In this document: piece by piece, positions 26,112 through 33,294 of the stretch | Layout: every line of letters starts with the position of its first letter | Numbering within the stretch: position 1 is the first letter of the stretch | The notes under the pieces: generated by a model | What the model was told of the DNA's origin: nothing | Databases searched by the model: none | The model's input: only the letters and a program-made list of their open reading frames with translations | Translations under genes and position numbers: made by a program | Assembly: GCA_046153945.1 (NCBI GenBank) | Contig: JBJXFF010000093.1 | Span: forward strand, 1-64,000 | Origin: SXOA01 sp046153945 | Lineage (GTDB): Bacteria; Planctomycetota; Planctomycetia; Pirellulales; Pirellulaceae | DNA: 64,000 nucleotides | Reading direction: 5' to 3'

Positions 26112-26507
26112 CTAAGCACCAGGCGAGCGATGAAAGTGCACATGCTTCCAGGCGCCGTTGATCTTCTGCCAGACGCGGGTCTCCTCCATCCGCCCGGTTT
26201 GCGGCGCTCCATTGCCATCCAGCGACTGCGTCAGCCGCACGTAGCTGAGAACCGCCCCGTCATGTCCAAGCAGTCGCACATGAGGCTGGGCCATGCTGAC
26301 ACATTTGGCCGGCTTTTGCGGCGTGCCGGGCAGGTCGAAGTAGTACTTGTGAAACGCCATCCCCGCCACGACTTGTCCGCGAGCCTCCGGCTCAAAGCAG
26401 GTGATGGAGGGATCGCACAGGGTCTCGTAGGCCTTCCAGTCGCCGCCGACGATAGCTTCGAGCAGCTTTTGATTGAGGGCGAGAAGTTCCAGGACAAGCT
26501 CGTTCAT
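26112..26507 (-). CDS. SnoaL-like / CaMKII association-domain protein
   Basis: 131 aa NTF2-like fold: 'LLALNQKLLEAIVGGDWKAYETLCDPSITCFEPEA' then 'GMAFHKYYFDLP', and 'RVWQKINGAWKHVHFHRS' at the C-terminus, the signature of the CaMKII-association-domain group of small NTF2-like proteins. Usually an oligomeric, possibly ligand-binding cytosolic protein; no catalytic site is evident. It begins 3 bp after the folA stop, so it is the third gene of a thyA-folA operon. Its link to folate metabolism is unexplained. Confidence 0.8.
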   Translation of the reverse strand: MNELVLELLALNQKLLEAIVGGDWKAYETLCDPSITCFEPEARGQVVAGMAFHKYYFDLPGTPQKPAKCVSMAQPHVRLLGHDGAVLSYVRLTQSLDGNGAPQTGRMEETRVWQKINGAWKHVHFHRSPGA

Positions 26508-26510
26508 GGT

Positions 26511-27071
26511 CTATTCCGAGGGTGAAGGTCTGATGCGGTCGTAAATGCAGTAGCGGTGCGGATGCTCATTCTTAGTATCCGCGGCATGCACCGTTTCCTC
26601 AACCCGTCGCCACTCGGCTTCGTCGTAGATGGGGAAAAATGTATCCCCTGCGACGTCCGCTTCGACATGCGTGACATAGAGCCGGTCTGCCCGCGGCAAG
26701 GCAAGTTCGTAAATCTGGGCTCCGCCGATGACGAAGACTTCGGGGTCGCCGGCAGCCAGCGTGAGCGCGCCTTCGAGCGACTGCGTGAATATCAACTTTC
26801 CGTAGTTCAGTGGCATATCACTGCCGCCGGCGCGCTCGGCTTTGGAACTGTGCCCTCTGGATCCAGGCTCCTGAGTCCGGCTGATCACGAGCGAGGTGCG
26901 GCCCGGCAACAGCCGTGGAAGCGACTCAAACGTCTTTCGCCCCATGATCAGATGGTGCCCCATCGTCAGCGACTTAAACCGTTTCAAGTCAGCGGACAGC
27001 CGCCAGGGGAGAGTGTCGTCACGGCCAATGACCCGGTTCCGGGCCATGGCGACGATGATGGAGAGCCTCAT
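26511..27071 (-). CDS. folA: Dihydrofolate reductase
   Basis: 186 aa. Reduces dihydrofolate to tetrahydrofolate with NADPH. Diagnostic parts: 'SIIVAMARNRVIGRDDTLPWRLSADLKRFKSLT' region with Trp23 and catalytic Asp28, 'LIMGRKTFESLPRLLPGRTSLVISR', and 'EVFVIGGAQIYELALPRADRLYVTHVEADVAGDTFFP'. It is longer than the ~160-aa norm because of an insertion of about 20 residues ('EPGSRGHSSKAERAGG') after the 'VISR' strand. Overlaps thyA by 4 bp (ATGA), so dihydrofolate made by ThyA is recycled by the coupled product. Confidence 0.95.
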   Translation of the reverse strand: MRLSIIVAMARNRVIGRDDTLPWRLSADLKRFKSLTMGHHLIMGRKTFESLPRLLPGRTSLVISRTQEPGSRGHSSKAERAGGSDMPLNYGKLIFTQSLEGALTLAAGDPEVFVIGGAQIYELALPRADRLYVTHVEADVAGDTFFPIYDEAEWRRVEETVHAADTKNEHPHRYCIYDRIRPSPSE

Positions 27072-27862
27072 ATCGCCACCGGCGCTTTGATGTGCGGGTG
27101 CGGGTCGTAGTTTTCCAGCGTGAAGTCCTCAAACCGGAAATCGAGCAGCGACTTGACCGCCGGGTTGATCTTCATCGTCGGCAGCGGGCGGGGTTGGCGG
27201 CTGAGTTGGAGGTGGGTCTGCTCGAGATGGTTGTTATAAAGGTGGGCGTCGCCGAAGGTGTGGATGAATTCGCCGGGCTGGAGGTCCGTGACTTGGGCGA
27301 CCATTAGCGTGAGGAGTGCATAAGAAGCAATGTTGAACGGGACCCCCAGGAACACGTCGGCGCTCCGCTGATACATCTGGCAGGAGAGCCGGCCTTGGGC
27401 GACATAGAACTGGAAGAGCAGATGGCACGGGGGCAAAGCCATTTGATCCACGTCGGCCACGTTCCAGGCACTGACGATGAGGCGGCGGGAATCGGGCGTT
27501 TTGCGGATGCGTTCGACGACGCCCGCAATCTGATCGATCTGCCGGCCGTCTGGCGTTTGCCAGCTTCGCCACTGTTTGCCGTAGACCGGGCCGAGCTCGC
27601 CGTGCTCGTCCTCCCACTCATCCCAAATGGTGACGCCATGTTCTTTGAGATAGCGGGTGTTCGTTTCCCCTCGCAAAAACCAGAGCAATTCGTGAATGAT
27701 CGACCGTGTATGCAGCTTCTTCGTCGTCACCAGTGGAAAGCCGGCAGCCAGATCGAACCGCATCTGGTAGCCGAACACGCTCCGGGTGCCGGTGCCGGTC
27801 CGGTCCGACTTTTCGGCTCCGTGGTTGAGGATGTGCTGGAGTAGGTCGAGGTACTGACGCAT
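27068..27862 (-). CDS. thyA: Thymidylate synthase
   Basis: 264 aa, the exact length of the E. coli-type enzyme. Makes dTMP from dUMP using methylene-tetrahydrofolate. Visible: 'SDRTGTGTRSVFGYQMRFDL', 'GPVYGKQWRSW', catalytic Cys146 in 'MALPPCHLLFQFYV', 'CQMYQRSADVFLGVPFNIASYALL', 'HTFGDAHLYNNH', C-terminal 'IKAPVAI' with the flexible closing tail. Heads the thyA-folA-SnoaL-like operon. The 215-bp upstream gap carries a large inverted repeat. Confidence 0.97.
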   Translation of the reverse strand: MRQYLDLLQHILNHGAEKSDRTGTGTRSVFGYQMRFDLAAGFPLVTTKKLHTRSIIHELLWFLRGETNTRYLKEHGVTIWDEWEDEHGELGPVYGKQWRSWQTPDGRQIDQIAGVVERIRKTPDSRRLIVSAWNVADVDQMALPPCHLLFQFYVAQGRLSCQMYQRSADVFLGVPFNIASYALLTLMVAQVTDLQPGEFIHTFGDAHLYNNHLEQTHLQLSRQPRPLPTMKINPAVKSLLDFRFEDFTLENYDPHPHIKAPVAI

Positions 27863-27926
27863 GAGTTTCTTGTAGCGGAGTAAGGCAATGGAGACAAGGT
27901 GTTGGGACTTGGCGATTGAGGGAGGA

Positions 27927-28063
27927 AATTGGAAATCTCAAATCTCAAACAAACTTCAAAGTAGAAATCGGAATGAACAAACGACGGCCGAACATCAGTC
28001 CGTCCTCTTTCCATATTCTCGCATTCACATTTCCCATTTGTTTGAGATTTGAGATTTCCAATT
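27927..28063. repeat. Inverted repeat with 27-bp perfect arms
   Basis: Arms at 27927-27953 and 28037-28063 are exact reverse complements (core 'AAATCTCAAATCTCAAACAA'), separated by 83 bases. It fills most of the gap between thyA and the radical SAM gene (both minus). AT-rich relative to surroundings. Probably a non-autonomous palindromic element; could fold in RNA and separate the two transcripts. Confidence 0.85.
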
Positions 28064-28077
28064 TTGCCCTCTCTTGT

Positions 28078-29178
28078 TTACGTGAAAAGTCTCATCTGTC
28101 CTCCCGGCAGTCGTGGTGGCTTGAACTGCGAGCAGTCGAGCGGCGTCCAAGGCTTATCAAGACCGAACTTCTTGGCGAACAGGTCGAAGCTGGCTTTGAC
28201 TCCGTCCGCGTATGGTCCCTCTCCGCGCATCCGCTCCCCCCAGTTGGTCACGTAGAGCTTGCCCCCGCGCACACCGCGGATCAGACCCTCCACTTTTTCC
28301 GCTTGCAGCGGGCGGTGCGTCCGGAGCCAGTCGAGGAACATCGGCGACACCGCTAGCGGCAGCCGGAGCATGACGTAGCCAGCCCCCGTCGCCCCCGCTT
28401 CTGCAACTGCCTCCATAATTTGCGGCAATTCGTGGTCGGTGAGTCCGGGGATGAGCGGCGCGATCATCGCACGAACGGGGACACCCGCGGAAGAGAGTTC
28501 GCGGATCGCTCGCAGCTTGGCCTGCGGCGTGGCGGTGCGAGGCTCCATCGTCCGGGCGAGGTCGGCGTCGAGCGTGGTGATGCTGATTGCCGCAGCGAAC
28601 AGATTCCGCTGAGCCAGCGGAGCGAGAATGTCGAGATCCCGCAGGAGCAAGGAGTTTTTCGTGATCAGCGTCACCGGCTGGCGGGCTTCCAGCATCACTT
28701 CCAGGATGCCGCGGGTCAGCTTGAATTTCCGCTCCGCCGGCTGGTAGCAATCGGTAACACCGGACAGGGTGATCGACTCCGGCTGCCACTTGGGATGGTT
28801 GAGTTCTTTCCGCAGCAACTCCACGGCATCGTGCTTCACCAGGATTTTGCTCTCAAAATCGAGCCCCGCGTTCATCCCCAGCGTTTCATGCGTCGGCCGG
28901 GCATAGCAGTAAACACACCCATGCTCGCAGCCGCGGTACGGGTTGATGCTATAGCGGAACGGCACATCGGGGCTTTCATTTTCGCGGATCAGCGTCTTGG
29001 AATGGTCCGGCAAAAAGGCCGTCTTCACCTTTCGCTCGTCCGCCAGCAGCTCATCGTCCGCCGCGAGCTGCTCGTAGTCGATCTGGGAATGCACCGACTC
29101 AAACCGGTTCGGCGGACTCGTCGTCGCTCCGCGGCCGGTAAAGAGGGACTTCGGATGTGGGCTTTCTTGCTTCACCAT
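28078..29178 (-). CDS. Radical SAM protein, PA0069/Rv2578c (SplB-like) family
   Basis: 366 aa from ATG 29178. The 15 extra codons further upstream run into a palindromic repeat and are rejected. The [4Fe-4S]-SAM motif is Cys84-x3-Cys88-x2-Cys91 in 'YRGCEHGCVYCYARP'. Other family landmarks: 'ITLSGVTDCYQPAERKFKLTRGILEVM', 'VTLITKNSLLLRDLD', 'ISITTLDADLARTMEPRTATPQAKLRAI' and 'MIAPLIPGLTDHELPQIM'. Related to spore photoproduct lyase but functionally uncharacterised. Cytosolic, alone between two repeat elements. Confidence 0.9.
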   Translation of the reverse strand: MVKQESPHPKSLFTGRGATTSPPNRFESVHSQIDYEQLAADDELLADERKVKTAFLPDHSKTLIRENESPDVPFRYSINPYRGCEHGCVYCYARPTHETLGMNAGLDFESKILVKHDAVELLRKELNHPKWQPESITLSGVTDCYQPAERKFKLTRGILEVMLEARQPVTLITKNSLLLRDLDILAPLAQRNLFAAAISITTLDADLARTMEPRTATPQAKLRAIRELSSAGVPVRAMIAPLIPGLTDHELPQIMEAVAEAGATGAGYVMLRLPLAVSPMFLDWLRTHRPLQAEKVEGLIRGVRGGKLYVTNWGERMRGEGPYADGVKASFDLFAKKFGLDKPWTPLDCSQFKPPRLPGGQMRLFT

Positions 29179-29198
29179 GGCATTCTCACTTTCGTAGC

Positions 29199-29255
29199 AC
29201 GAAGCCATTGCTTCGTGCGACATTCTCCGGCATGCGGACGAAGCAATGGCTTCGT
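29199..29255. repeat. 18-bp perfect inverted repeat
   Basis: ACGAAGCCATTGCTTCGT at 29199-29216 and its exact reverse complement at 29238-29255, with a 21-base loop; flanking GTAG and CTAC extend the symmetry. Each arm is itself nearly palindromic (ACGAAG..CTTCGT). It lies directly upstream of the radical SAM gene. Confidence 0.85.
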
Positions 29256-29336
29256 CCTACTCATAAGGGTTCTCGAATCGCTTGCATCCCCCCGATAGTA
29301 CTGTGTGATTCATGGATTCATAGCTGTTTTTTCACT

Positions 29337-29409
29337 GACTTACGACGACATGAATCATCCTAAGTTGTTAGCTATTCGGATATTCCAGTGATCCATGTCG
29401 CCGTAAGTC
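29337..29409. repeat. 21-bp imperfect inverted repeat, ACTTACGRCGACATGAATC family
   Basis: Arms 29337-29357 and 29389-29409 match at 19 of 21 positions. The core ACTTACG(A/G)CGACATGAATC recurs at 55274-55294 and, in reverse, near 55319-55337, so this is a dispersed family. Confidence 0.7.
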
Positions 29410-29448
29410 CGATTCACGGTTCAAATTCTGATTCATCACCCCGAGCCA

Positions 29449-29529
29449 GCGAGCCACAAGCGTCAGCGCGTGGAGTCCTCGCGGACGCCAGCCCAATCTC
29501 AACTCCACGCGCTGACGCTTGTGGCTCGC
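29449..29529. repeat. 28-bp perfect inverted repeat
   Basis: Arms 29449-29476 and 29502-29529 are exact reverse complements (core GCCACAAGCGTCAGCGCG), with a 25-base loop. Very stable hairpin on either strand, but no T-tract follows. Likely a mobile palindromic element. Confidence 0.88.
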
Positions 29530-29717
29530 TTACTCCACTCCCCCGCATTATACACTACTGTCCAGTTGTTTATGGAACCTTGCCGAAAAATTTTCCGGAA
29601 TTCTGGAAAGCCAAAGACCGGGGCCCTCCGTCTTAAGCGTCACCGACTCGCCATCGGAATAACCGTAGCCGCGTAAGACTCCCGTCCCTCCGATATGGCA
29701 CCCGGAGCGAGTTATCT

Positions 29718-29825
29718 GCTTAGCCGCCTCGCCCACGAGGCGATTCCGGGTGGCGACCGAGCCAGTGCTGACTACCGCTAAAGACTGCCCACGTCCAATC
29801 CCCGCGTGGGCGCGGGGGCTAAGCT
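29718..29825 (-). repeat. REP-like two-hairpin element, inverted copy
   Basis: Begins GCTTAGCCGCCTCGCCCACG and ends in the mirror of the hairpin CCCCGCG-CCCA-CGCGGGG followed by CTAAGC. It is the reverse complement of the arrangement seen at 32567-32668 and 33289-33390, with a diverged centre, about 2.8 kb from the transposase gene those copies bracket. Confidence 0.85.
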
Positions 29826-29872
29826 GAGCAACTTGCCCCTGCCGCTGCTTCCGCTCCGGAAATTCGGGCAGG

Positions 29873-29972
29873 TAGTGTCGTCCCTCGCTTGCAACCTCAG
29901 GGGGACGGGAGTCATTGGCGAGCAGAGTCTGTACAGCAGGCAATGTCAATCTCGCCGATGACGGAAGACTCC
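29873..29972 (+). repeat. ~100-bp direct repeat, left copy (flanks PIN gene pair)
   Basis: Shares its length with 30856-30953 in the same orientation, starting TAGTGTCGTCCCTCGCT and including AACCTCAGGGGGACGGGAGT and CAGCAGGCAATGTC. Within it GGGAGTCATTGGCGAG pairs imperfectly with the right end, so it is also a hairpin. Confidence 0.85.
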
Positions 29973-30137
29973 GGATGGTAAATGTTGCACGGCGAGCTAA
30001 AGCACTTACCGGCGTTTTTGCGTGTAGAATATTGCCCAAAGGGTCTAAGCCTTCCCAACGACGGCAAACCGGCAAAAGTTTGCAAACAGGTCCTGCTGCG
30101 AGAACGTCTCCTCACGGAGTTTGGCGGAGCTACTCTG

Positions 30138-30623
30138 ATGGCGAGAATCTACATCGAAACAACGATTGTGAGCTTTTACCACAACGTTCGTACGGAGCCG
30201 GAGATGCTCGCCCGGCAGAACTGGACCAGGCGATGGCTGGATGGCGCGCTGGCCGGGAACGACGAACTTGTATCGAGTCTCGCGGTGCAAGCGGAGCTTG
30301 AGGCAGGCGAATATCCGAAACAGGCCGAGATGTTGACATTGCTTGCCAGGTTCGCTCTCCTGGACTTGAACGAAGCTGTCGCCGAGGCGGTCGATGCCTA
30401 CATCGCACATCGGGTCATGCCGGCGAATCCCGCCGGGGACGCTCTGCATCTTGCGGCTGCATCATTCCATCGCTGCGATTTTCTGGTCACCTGGAACTGC
30501 CGGCATATTGCCAATGCCAACAAATTCGGGCACATCCGCCGCGTCAATGGTATACTTGGATTGGGCAATCCAGCGCTGGTTACACCCCTGGAACTTCTTG
30601 GGGAGGACTCACTTGATGAATAG
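30138..30623 (+). CDS. PIN-domain protein (VapC-like toxin family)
   Basis: 161 aa from ATG 30138 (GGAG 10 bases upstream); the frame continues upstream but into repeat DNA. PIN fold: 'MARIYIETTIVSFY' where the usual first Asp is Glu, as in the 'YIETTIP' subgroup; 'SLAVQAELEAGE'; 'MPANPAGDALHLAAASFHRCDFLVTWNCRHIANANK' region with the acidic metal-site residue in 'GDALH'. PIN toxins are Mg-dependent RNases. The next gene overlaps by 8 bp and is a possible antitoxin. The pair is enclosed by ~100-bp direct repeats, suggesting capture as a cassette. Confidence 0.8.
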   Translation: MARIYIETTIVSFYHNVRTEPEMLARQNWTRRWLDGALAGNDELVSSLAVQAELEAGEYPKQAEMLTLLARFALLDLNEAVAEAVDAYIAHRVMPANPAGDALHLAAASFHRCDFLVTWNCRHIANANKFGHIRRVNGILGLGNPALVTPLELLGEDSLDE

Positions 30624-30828
30624 TTACAGCGAAGTTCGACGGGTTCGGCAGCAAATGTCCCAGGCTGTTTCGCACGACGTTCGCGCACTGATTGCCGAAA
30701 TCAACAAAGGCCGGTCGGCGGCGGCGGCTCGAATCATTGACCCCGGCACCAAGGCGGAACAAAGTGATGCGCGCGAAGCTGCCGATATTGCATGTTCAAC
30801 CGGCGAATCTTCTTCGGCGTCCCGGTGA
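30616..30828 (+). CDS. Small protein overlapping PIN gene, candidate antitoxin
   Basis: 70 aa; the ATG at 30616 lies inside the PIN gene's last codons (ATGAATAG). N-terminus 'SEVRRVRQQMSQAVSHDVRALIAEIN' is a helical segment like those of small proteins paired with 'YIETT' PIN genes, followed by a polar tail. Order is toxin first, antitoxin second, the reverse of classical vapBC. A pairing role is inferred only from overlap and size. The stop is 27 bp before the right-hand direct repeat. Confidence 0.55.
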   Translation: MNSYSEVRRVRQQMSQAVSHDVRALIAEINKGRSAAAARIIDPGTKAEQSDAREAADIACSTGESSSASR

Positions 30829-30855
30829 TCGCCGCCGATGGGAACACTCGGGCGC

Positions 30856-30953
30856 TAGTGTCGTCCCTCGCTCGCAACCTCAGGGGGACGGGAGTCATTG
30901 GCGAGCGGATTCTCTTCAGCAGGCAATGTCGGACTCGCCAATGACTCCCGACA
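30856..30953 (+). repeat. ~100-bp direct repeat, right copy
   Basis: Same orientation as 29873-29972. It contains a perfect 17-bp inverted repeat (30889-30905 with 30934-30950; CGGGAGTCATTGGCGAG), which is degraded in the left copy. Together the two copies bracket the PIN/small-protein pair. Confidence 0.85.
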
Positions 30954-30985
30954 CCGACTTCCCAAACGCCAATTAGACTTGTGAT

Positions 30986-31014
30986 TTGACGGCGCATTTT
31001 GCGCCCGTTATTAT
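30986..31014 (+). promoter_or_regulatory. Sigma-70 promoter with palindromic spacer
   Basis: TTGACG (30986-30991), exactly 17 bp, TATTAT (31009-31014). The spacer holds GGCGCA-TTT-TGCGCC (30991-31005), a perfect dyad that could be an operator. It lies 48 bases ahead of the TTG start chosen for the TPR gene and argues against starts upstream of about 31020. Confidence 0.6.
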
Positions 31015-31061
31015 TCGGACGGTGTCTGTATAAACAATGGTTATGCCGGAGTGTTCGTCAA

Positions 31062-31517
31062 TTGGCTGAGCTTCCCGATTCCATCTATGCTGAGGTTGAG
31101 CGACTCAGTTCTGAAGGCAACGAATTCGCCGACGCGGATGAGTTCCAGCAAGCACTATCGCGCTTTCAAGCGGCATGGCAACTGTTGCCCGAGCCACGCA
31201 CCAGTTGGTCAGCGGGGCTGTGGCTGCTCGTATCGGTTGGCGACATGTGGTTTCAGTTGCGGCGATTTCCGGAAGGCCGCGAGGCGCTCATGACAGCGAT
31301 GAAGTACTACAGCGAAGCTCCCGGCAATCCATTCATTCGGTTACGTCTCGGGCAGTGCATGTTTGAGCTAGGGGAGAATCACGAAGCAGCTAATTGGCTC
31401 GCGGGCGCATTCATCAATGAGGGCATGAAATTGTTCGGCAGTGAAGACCCAAAGTACGTTCTGTTCATCAAGTCGCAGCTCCAAGCTCCCCCTGGCGGCT
31501 GGCCCAAGGGCTGGTGA
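31062..31517 (+). CDS. Tetratricopeptide-repeat protein
   Basis: 151 aa if translation begins at TTG 31062, which has GGAG 10 bases upstream and lies downstream of the promoter at 30986-31014; no ATG is available in frame. Helical TPR-type content: 'RLSSEGNEFADADEFQQALSRFQAAWQLLPEP', 'WLLVSVGDMWFQLRRFPEGREAL', 'NPFIRLRLGQCMFELGENHEAANWL', then 'GSEDPKYVLFI'. This matches a widespread family of ~150-aa cytosolic TPR proteins often found in polymorphic-toxin or accessory contexts, probably protein-protein binding. Function unknown. Confidence 0.75.
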   Translation: MAELPDSIYAEVERLSSEGNEFADADEFQQALSRFQAAWQLLPEPRTSWSAGLWLLVSVGDMWFQLRRFPEGREALMTAMKYYSEAPGNPFIRLRLGQCMFELGENHEAANWLAGAFINEGMKLFGSEDPKYVLFIKSQLQAPPGGWPKGW

Positions 31518-31622
31518 ACCCGGACATAACCAATCGTTGCATCTGACCGCGGCGGCATTACGCTTTTTCGAGATTCATCGTCTCGCCAGACGCCGAGGCA
31601 GGTGAACAGTATCGTTAAGGCA

Positions 31623-32561
31623 CTACTGCTTTGGCCCCTCAATTTTCCCAAACGCCTCGAACTGTCCCTCAATCACCTCCGCCGTCGGCAGTCCGCCGTG
31701 CACCCAGAGGCCGTACCGGAGCGCGAGGGGCTTGTCTTTGTCGATGATGCGGGGCTCGGCGAAGGTGGTGGTGGCTCCCATCCAGCCGTCGTCCCGGACG
31801 TGGTAAGGGTTGGGGTGGCTTGGGTTCGCGGGGTGATCCATGAGCGTGATCCCTTCGAGGACTCCTCCTGGCATTGGGCCGGAGTAATCGACCCATTTCG
31901 CCGGCTTCCAGAAGATTTCTTTTTCGTTGACGCCGCCGGCTGAGCTCCGCATCGTGCCGCCGCCGTCGTGGACGCCGATGGTTTTTGCCATCCGAACCGC
32001 GATGGGGCCGAACGAAGTTTTTCCCAGCGTCACCCGCTTGTCAGCCGTGAACTTGAGGTCGATGACGAGAAGCCATTCCCCCTTGGCCTGCGGCCGAAAG
32101 CGGAGCGTCCGCGTCTCCGTGAGCAGCGTCTTGCCGTGATCGTCGTTCCAGACATTCTCGGCCTGGATCAGGGCTTCTTCCTCCGTGTCTTCATAGTGGA
32201 CTTTCTTCTGCACGATTCGCCCCTTGCCGGTGTCCGCCCAGAAGGAGATGCCGTCCACGTCGTTGTGGGCGACCCAGACCGAGTTGTGGTGGCTATGCCC
32301 AACGGGATCACGCGGATGCCCCATCCGAGTCAATGACTTGCCGCTCGGCCCGATGATCGGATAGAGAAACGGCCGGCGGTCTTGCGGGCTGAAGTGGTAG
32401 CGGGAGATCTCCTGGCCGTCACGTTCAATGGAGGCTTCGTCGTGCGGCAGCGGGAGGACCTGCATCCGGGGGACGGGTTTGGCGGAGGGGAGGGGAACCT
32501 GGGCGTAGGTCCCCTGCGCACATGCGACTAGCAGCAGGGAGGCGAGCGAAATAGAACGCAT
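31623..32561 (-). CDS. Secreted DUF6807 (PmoA-like) protein
   Basis: 312 aa from ATG 32561. Signal peptide 1-20 ('SLASLLLVACAQGTYAQ'). Family marks: 'RPFLYPIIGPSGKSLTRMGHPRDPVGHSHHNSVWVAHNDVDG' region with conserved His cluster, 'DYSGPMPGGVLEGITLMDHPANPSHPNPYHVRDDGWMG' and 'LRYGLWVHGG'. These proteins are annotated 'methane oxygenase PmoA' by misleading similarity; the family is abundant in planctomycetes and probably sugar-related. A REP-like element ends 5 bp upstream of the start codon, so the native ribosome binding site may have been replaced. Confidence 0.85.
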   Translation of the reverse strand: MRSISLASLLLVACAQGTYAQVPLPSAKPVPRMQVLPLPHDEASIERDGQEISRYHFSPQDRRPFLYPIIGPSGKSLTRMGHPRDPVGHSHHNSVWVAHNDVDGISFWADTGKGRIVQKKVHYEDTEEEALIQAENVWNDDHGKTLLTETRTLRFRPQAKGEWLLVIDLKFTADKRVTLGKTSFGPIAVRMAKTIGVHDGGGTMRSSAGGVNEKEIFWKPAKWVDYSGPMPGGVLEGITLMDHPANPSHPNPYHVRDDGWMGATTTFAEPRIIDKDKPLALRYGLWVHGGLPTAEVIEGQFEAFGKIEGPKQ

Positions 32562-32566
32562 GGTTT

Positions 32567-32668
32567 GCTTAGCCCCCGCGCCCACGCGGGGAATGCGGGT
32601 AATAATGCCAATTAACGTCGATTATTCCGGTATCATAACATTCCGCCTCGTGGGCGAGGCGGCTAAGC
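32567..32668 (+). repeat. REP-like two-hairpin element, copy upstream of transposase
   Basis: 102 bp: hairpin A CCCCGCG-CCCA-CGCGGGG, a ~50-bp variable centre, hairpin B CCGCCTCG-TGGG-CGAGGCGG, bounded by GCTTAG and CTAAGC. Same length and orientation as 33289-33390. It ends 17 bp before the transposase start codon. Confidence 0.92.
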
Positions 32669-32685
32669 TTCGTTGAGGCTAAGCT

Positions 32686-33294
32686 ATGAAACAGTCGCTT
32701 CCCATTATTGCCTATCACATTGTGTTCGGCGCTTATGGGTTCTGGCTTCCGAACGACCCGCGGGGCTCGTGGTCGAAATATGTCTGGTCCAATCGATTGC
32801 AAGCATTTGGTCCGGCCACGAAAGACCCAACTCGCCATCCAAATCCCAGCTTGCTGCATGACGCGTCTGCGCGGGAACTTGCCAAGCAGGAACTCAAATA
32901 CCCACCCGTAGTTTTCACCGGCCAACAGGCGCTCGCCGTAGCCACGGGATTCCGCGAAATCATCAGCAAGCTCCGGATGGTCGTCTATGCGACAGCCATC
33001 ATGCCGGACCACGTCCACGTCGTCGTGGCTCAGCAGAATATGTTCGCGGAGAAGATAGCCGGGCATTTGAAGAGATCCGCTTCACGACAACTGCGAAGAT
33101 CGAATCTGCATCCGCTTGCGCAGTTCATGAAGAAAGACGGCAGCTTGCCGACACCCTGGGAAGAAGATGGCTGGAAGGTTTTTCTGCACACCCATGACGA
33201 CGTTGTGGGGGCAGTGCAATACGTTAACGACAATCCCGAAGAAGCCAGCCTCAAACGGCAAAACTGGTCTTTCGTCACGCCCTACCAAGCTTAG
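32686..33294 (+). CDS. REP-associated tyrosine transposase (Y1/HUH, TnpA-REP)
   Basis: 202 aa. The HUH metal-binding motif is 'IMPDHVHVVVA' (His-Val-His) and the catalytic tyrosine lies in 'AVQYVNDNPEEA', the Y-x-x-N-P motif of IS200-like enzymes; N-terminal 'PIIAYHIVFGAYGFWLPND' and 'GWKVFLHTHDDV' fit the RAYT subgroup. Such enzymes nick single-stranded palindromic DNA through a 5'-phosphotyrosine link. All catalytic residues look intact. Its stop codon (TAG, 33292-33294) lies inside the downstream repeat, and the upstream repeat ends 17 bp before its ATG, so gene and repeats form one unit. Confidence 0.92.
   Translation: MKQSLPIIAYHIVFGAYGFWLPNDPRGSWSKYVWSNRLQAFGPATKDPTRHPNPSLLHDASARELAKQELKYPPVVFTGQQALAVATGFREIISKLRMVVYATAIMPDHVHVVVAQQNMFAEKIAGHLKRSASRQLRRSNLHPLAQFMKKDGSLPTPWEEDGWKVFLHTHDDVVGAVQYVNDNPEEASLKRQNWSFVTPYQA

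Larger units (their letters stand above)
29179..30137. other. Gene-free stretch packed with five inverted or direct repeat elements
   Basis: About 960 bases with no believable gene; a 175-aa minus-strand frame (29548-30075) is low-complexity and crosses three repeats. Individual elements are listed separately: palindromes at 29199-29255, 29337-29409, 29449-29529, a two-hairpin REP-like element at 29718-29825, and one copy of a 100-bp direct repeat at 29873-29972. Confidence 0.7.

Noticed and set aside
29548..30075. 175-aa open frame on the minus strand
   Set aside because: Passes through three repeat elements, low-complexity, no start signal.
29179..30953. Possible CRISPR array because of repeated blocks
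   Set aside because: Only two ~100-bp direct copies 980 bp apart plus unrelated palindromes; no short regularly spaced repeats and no cas genes.
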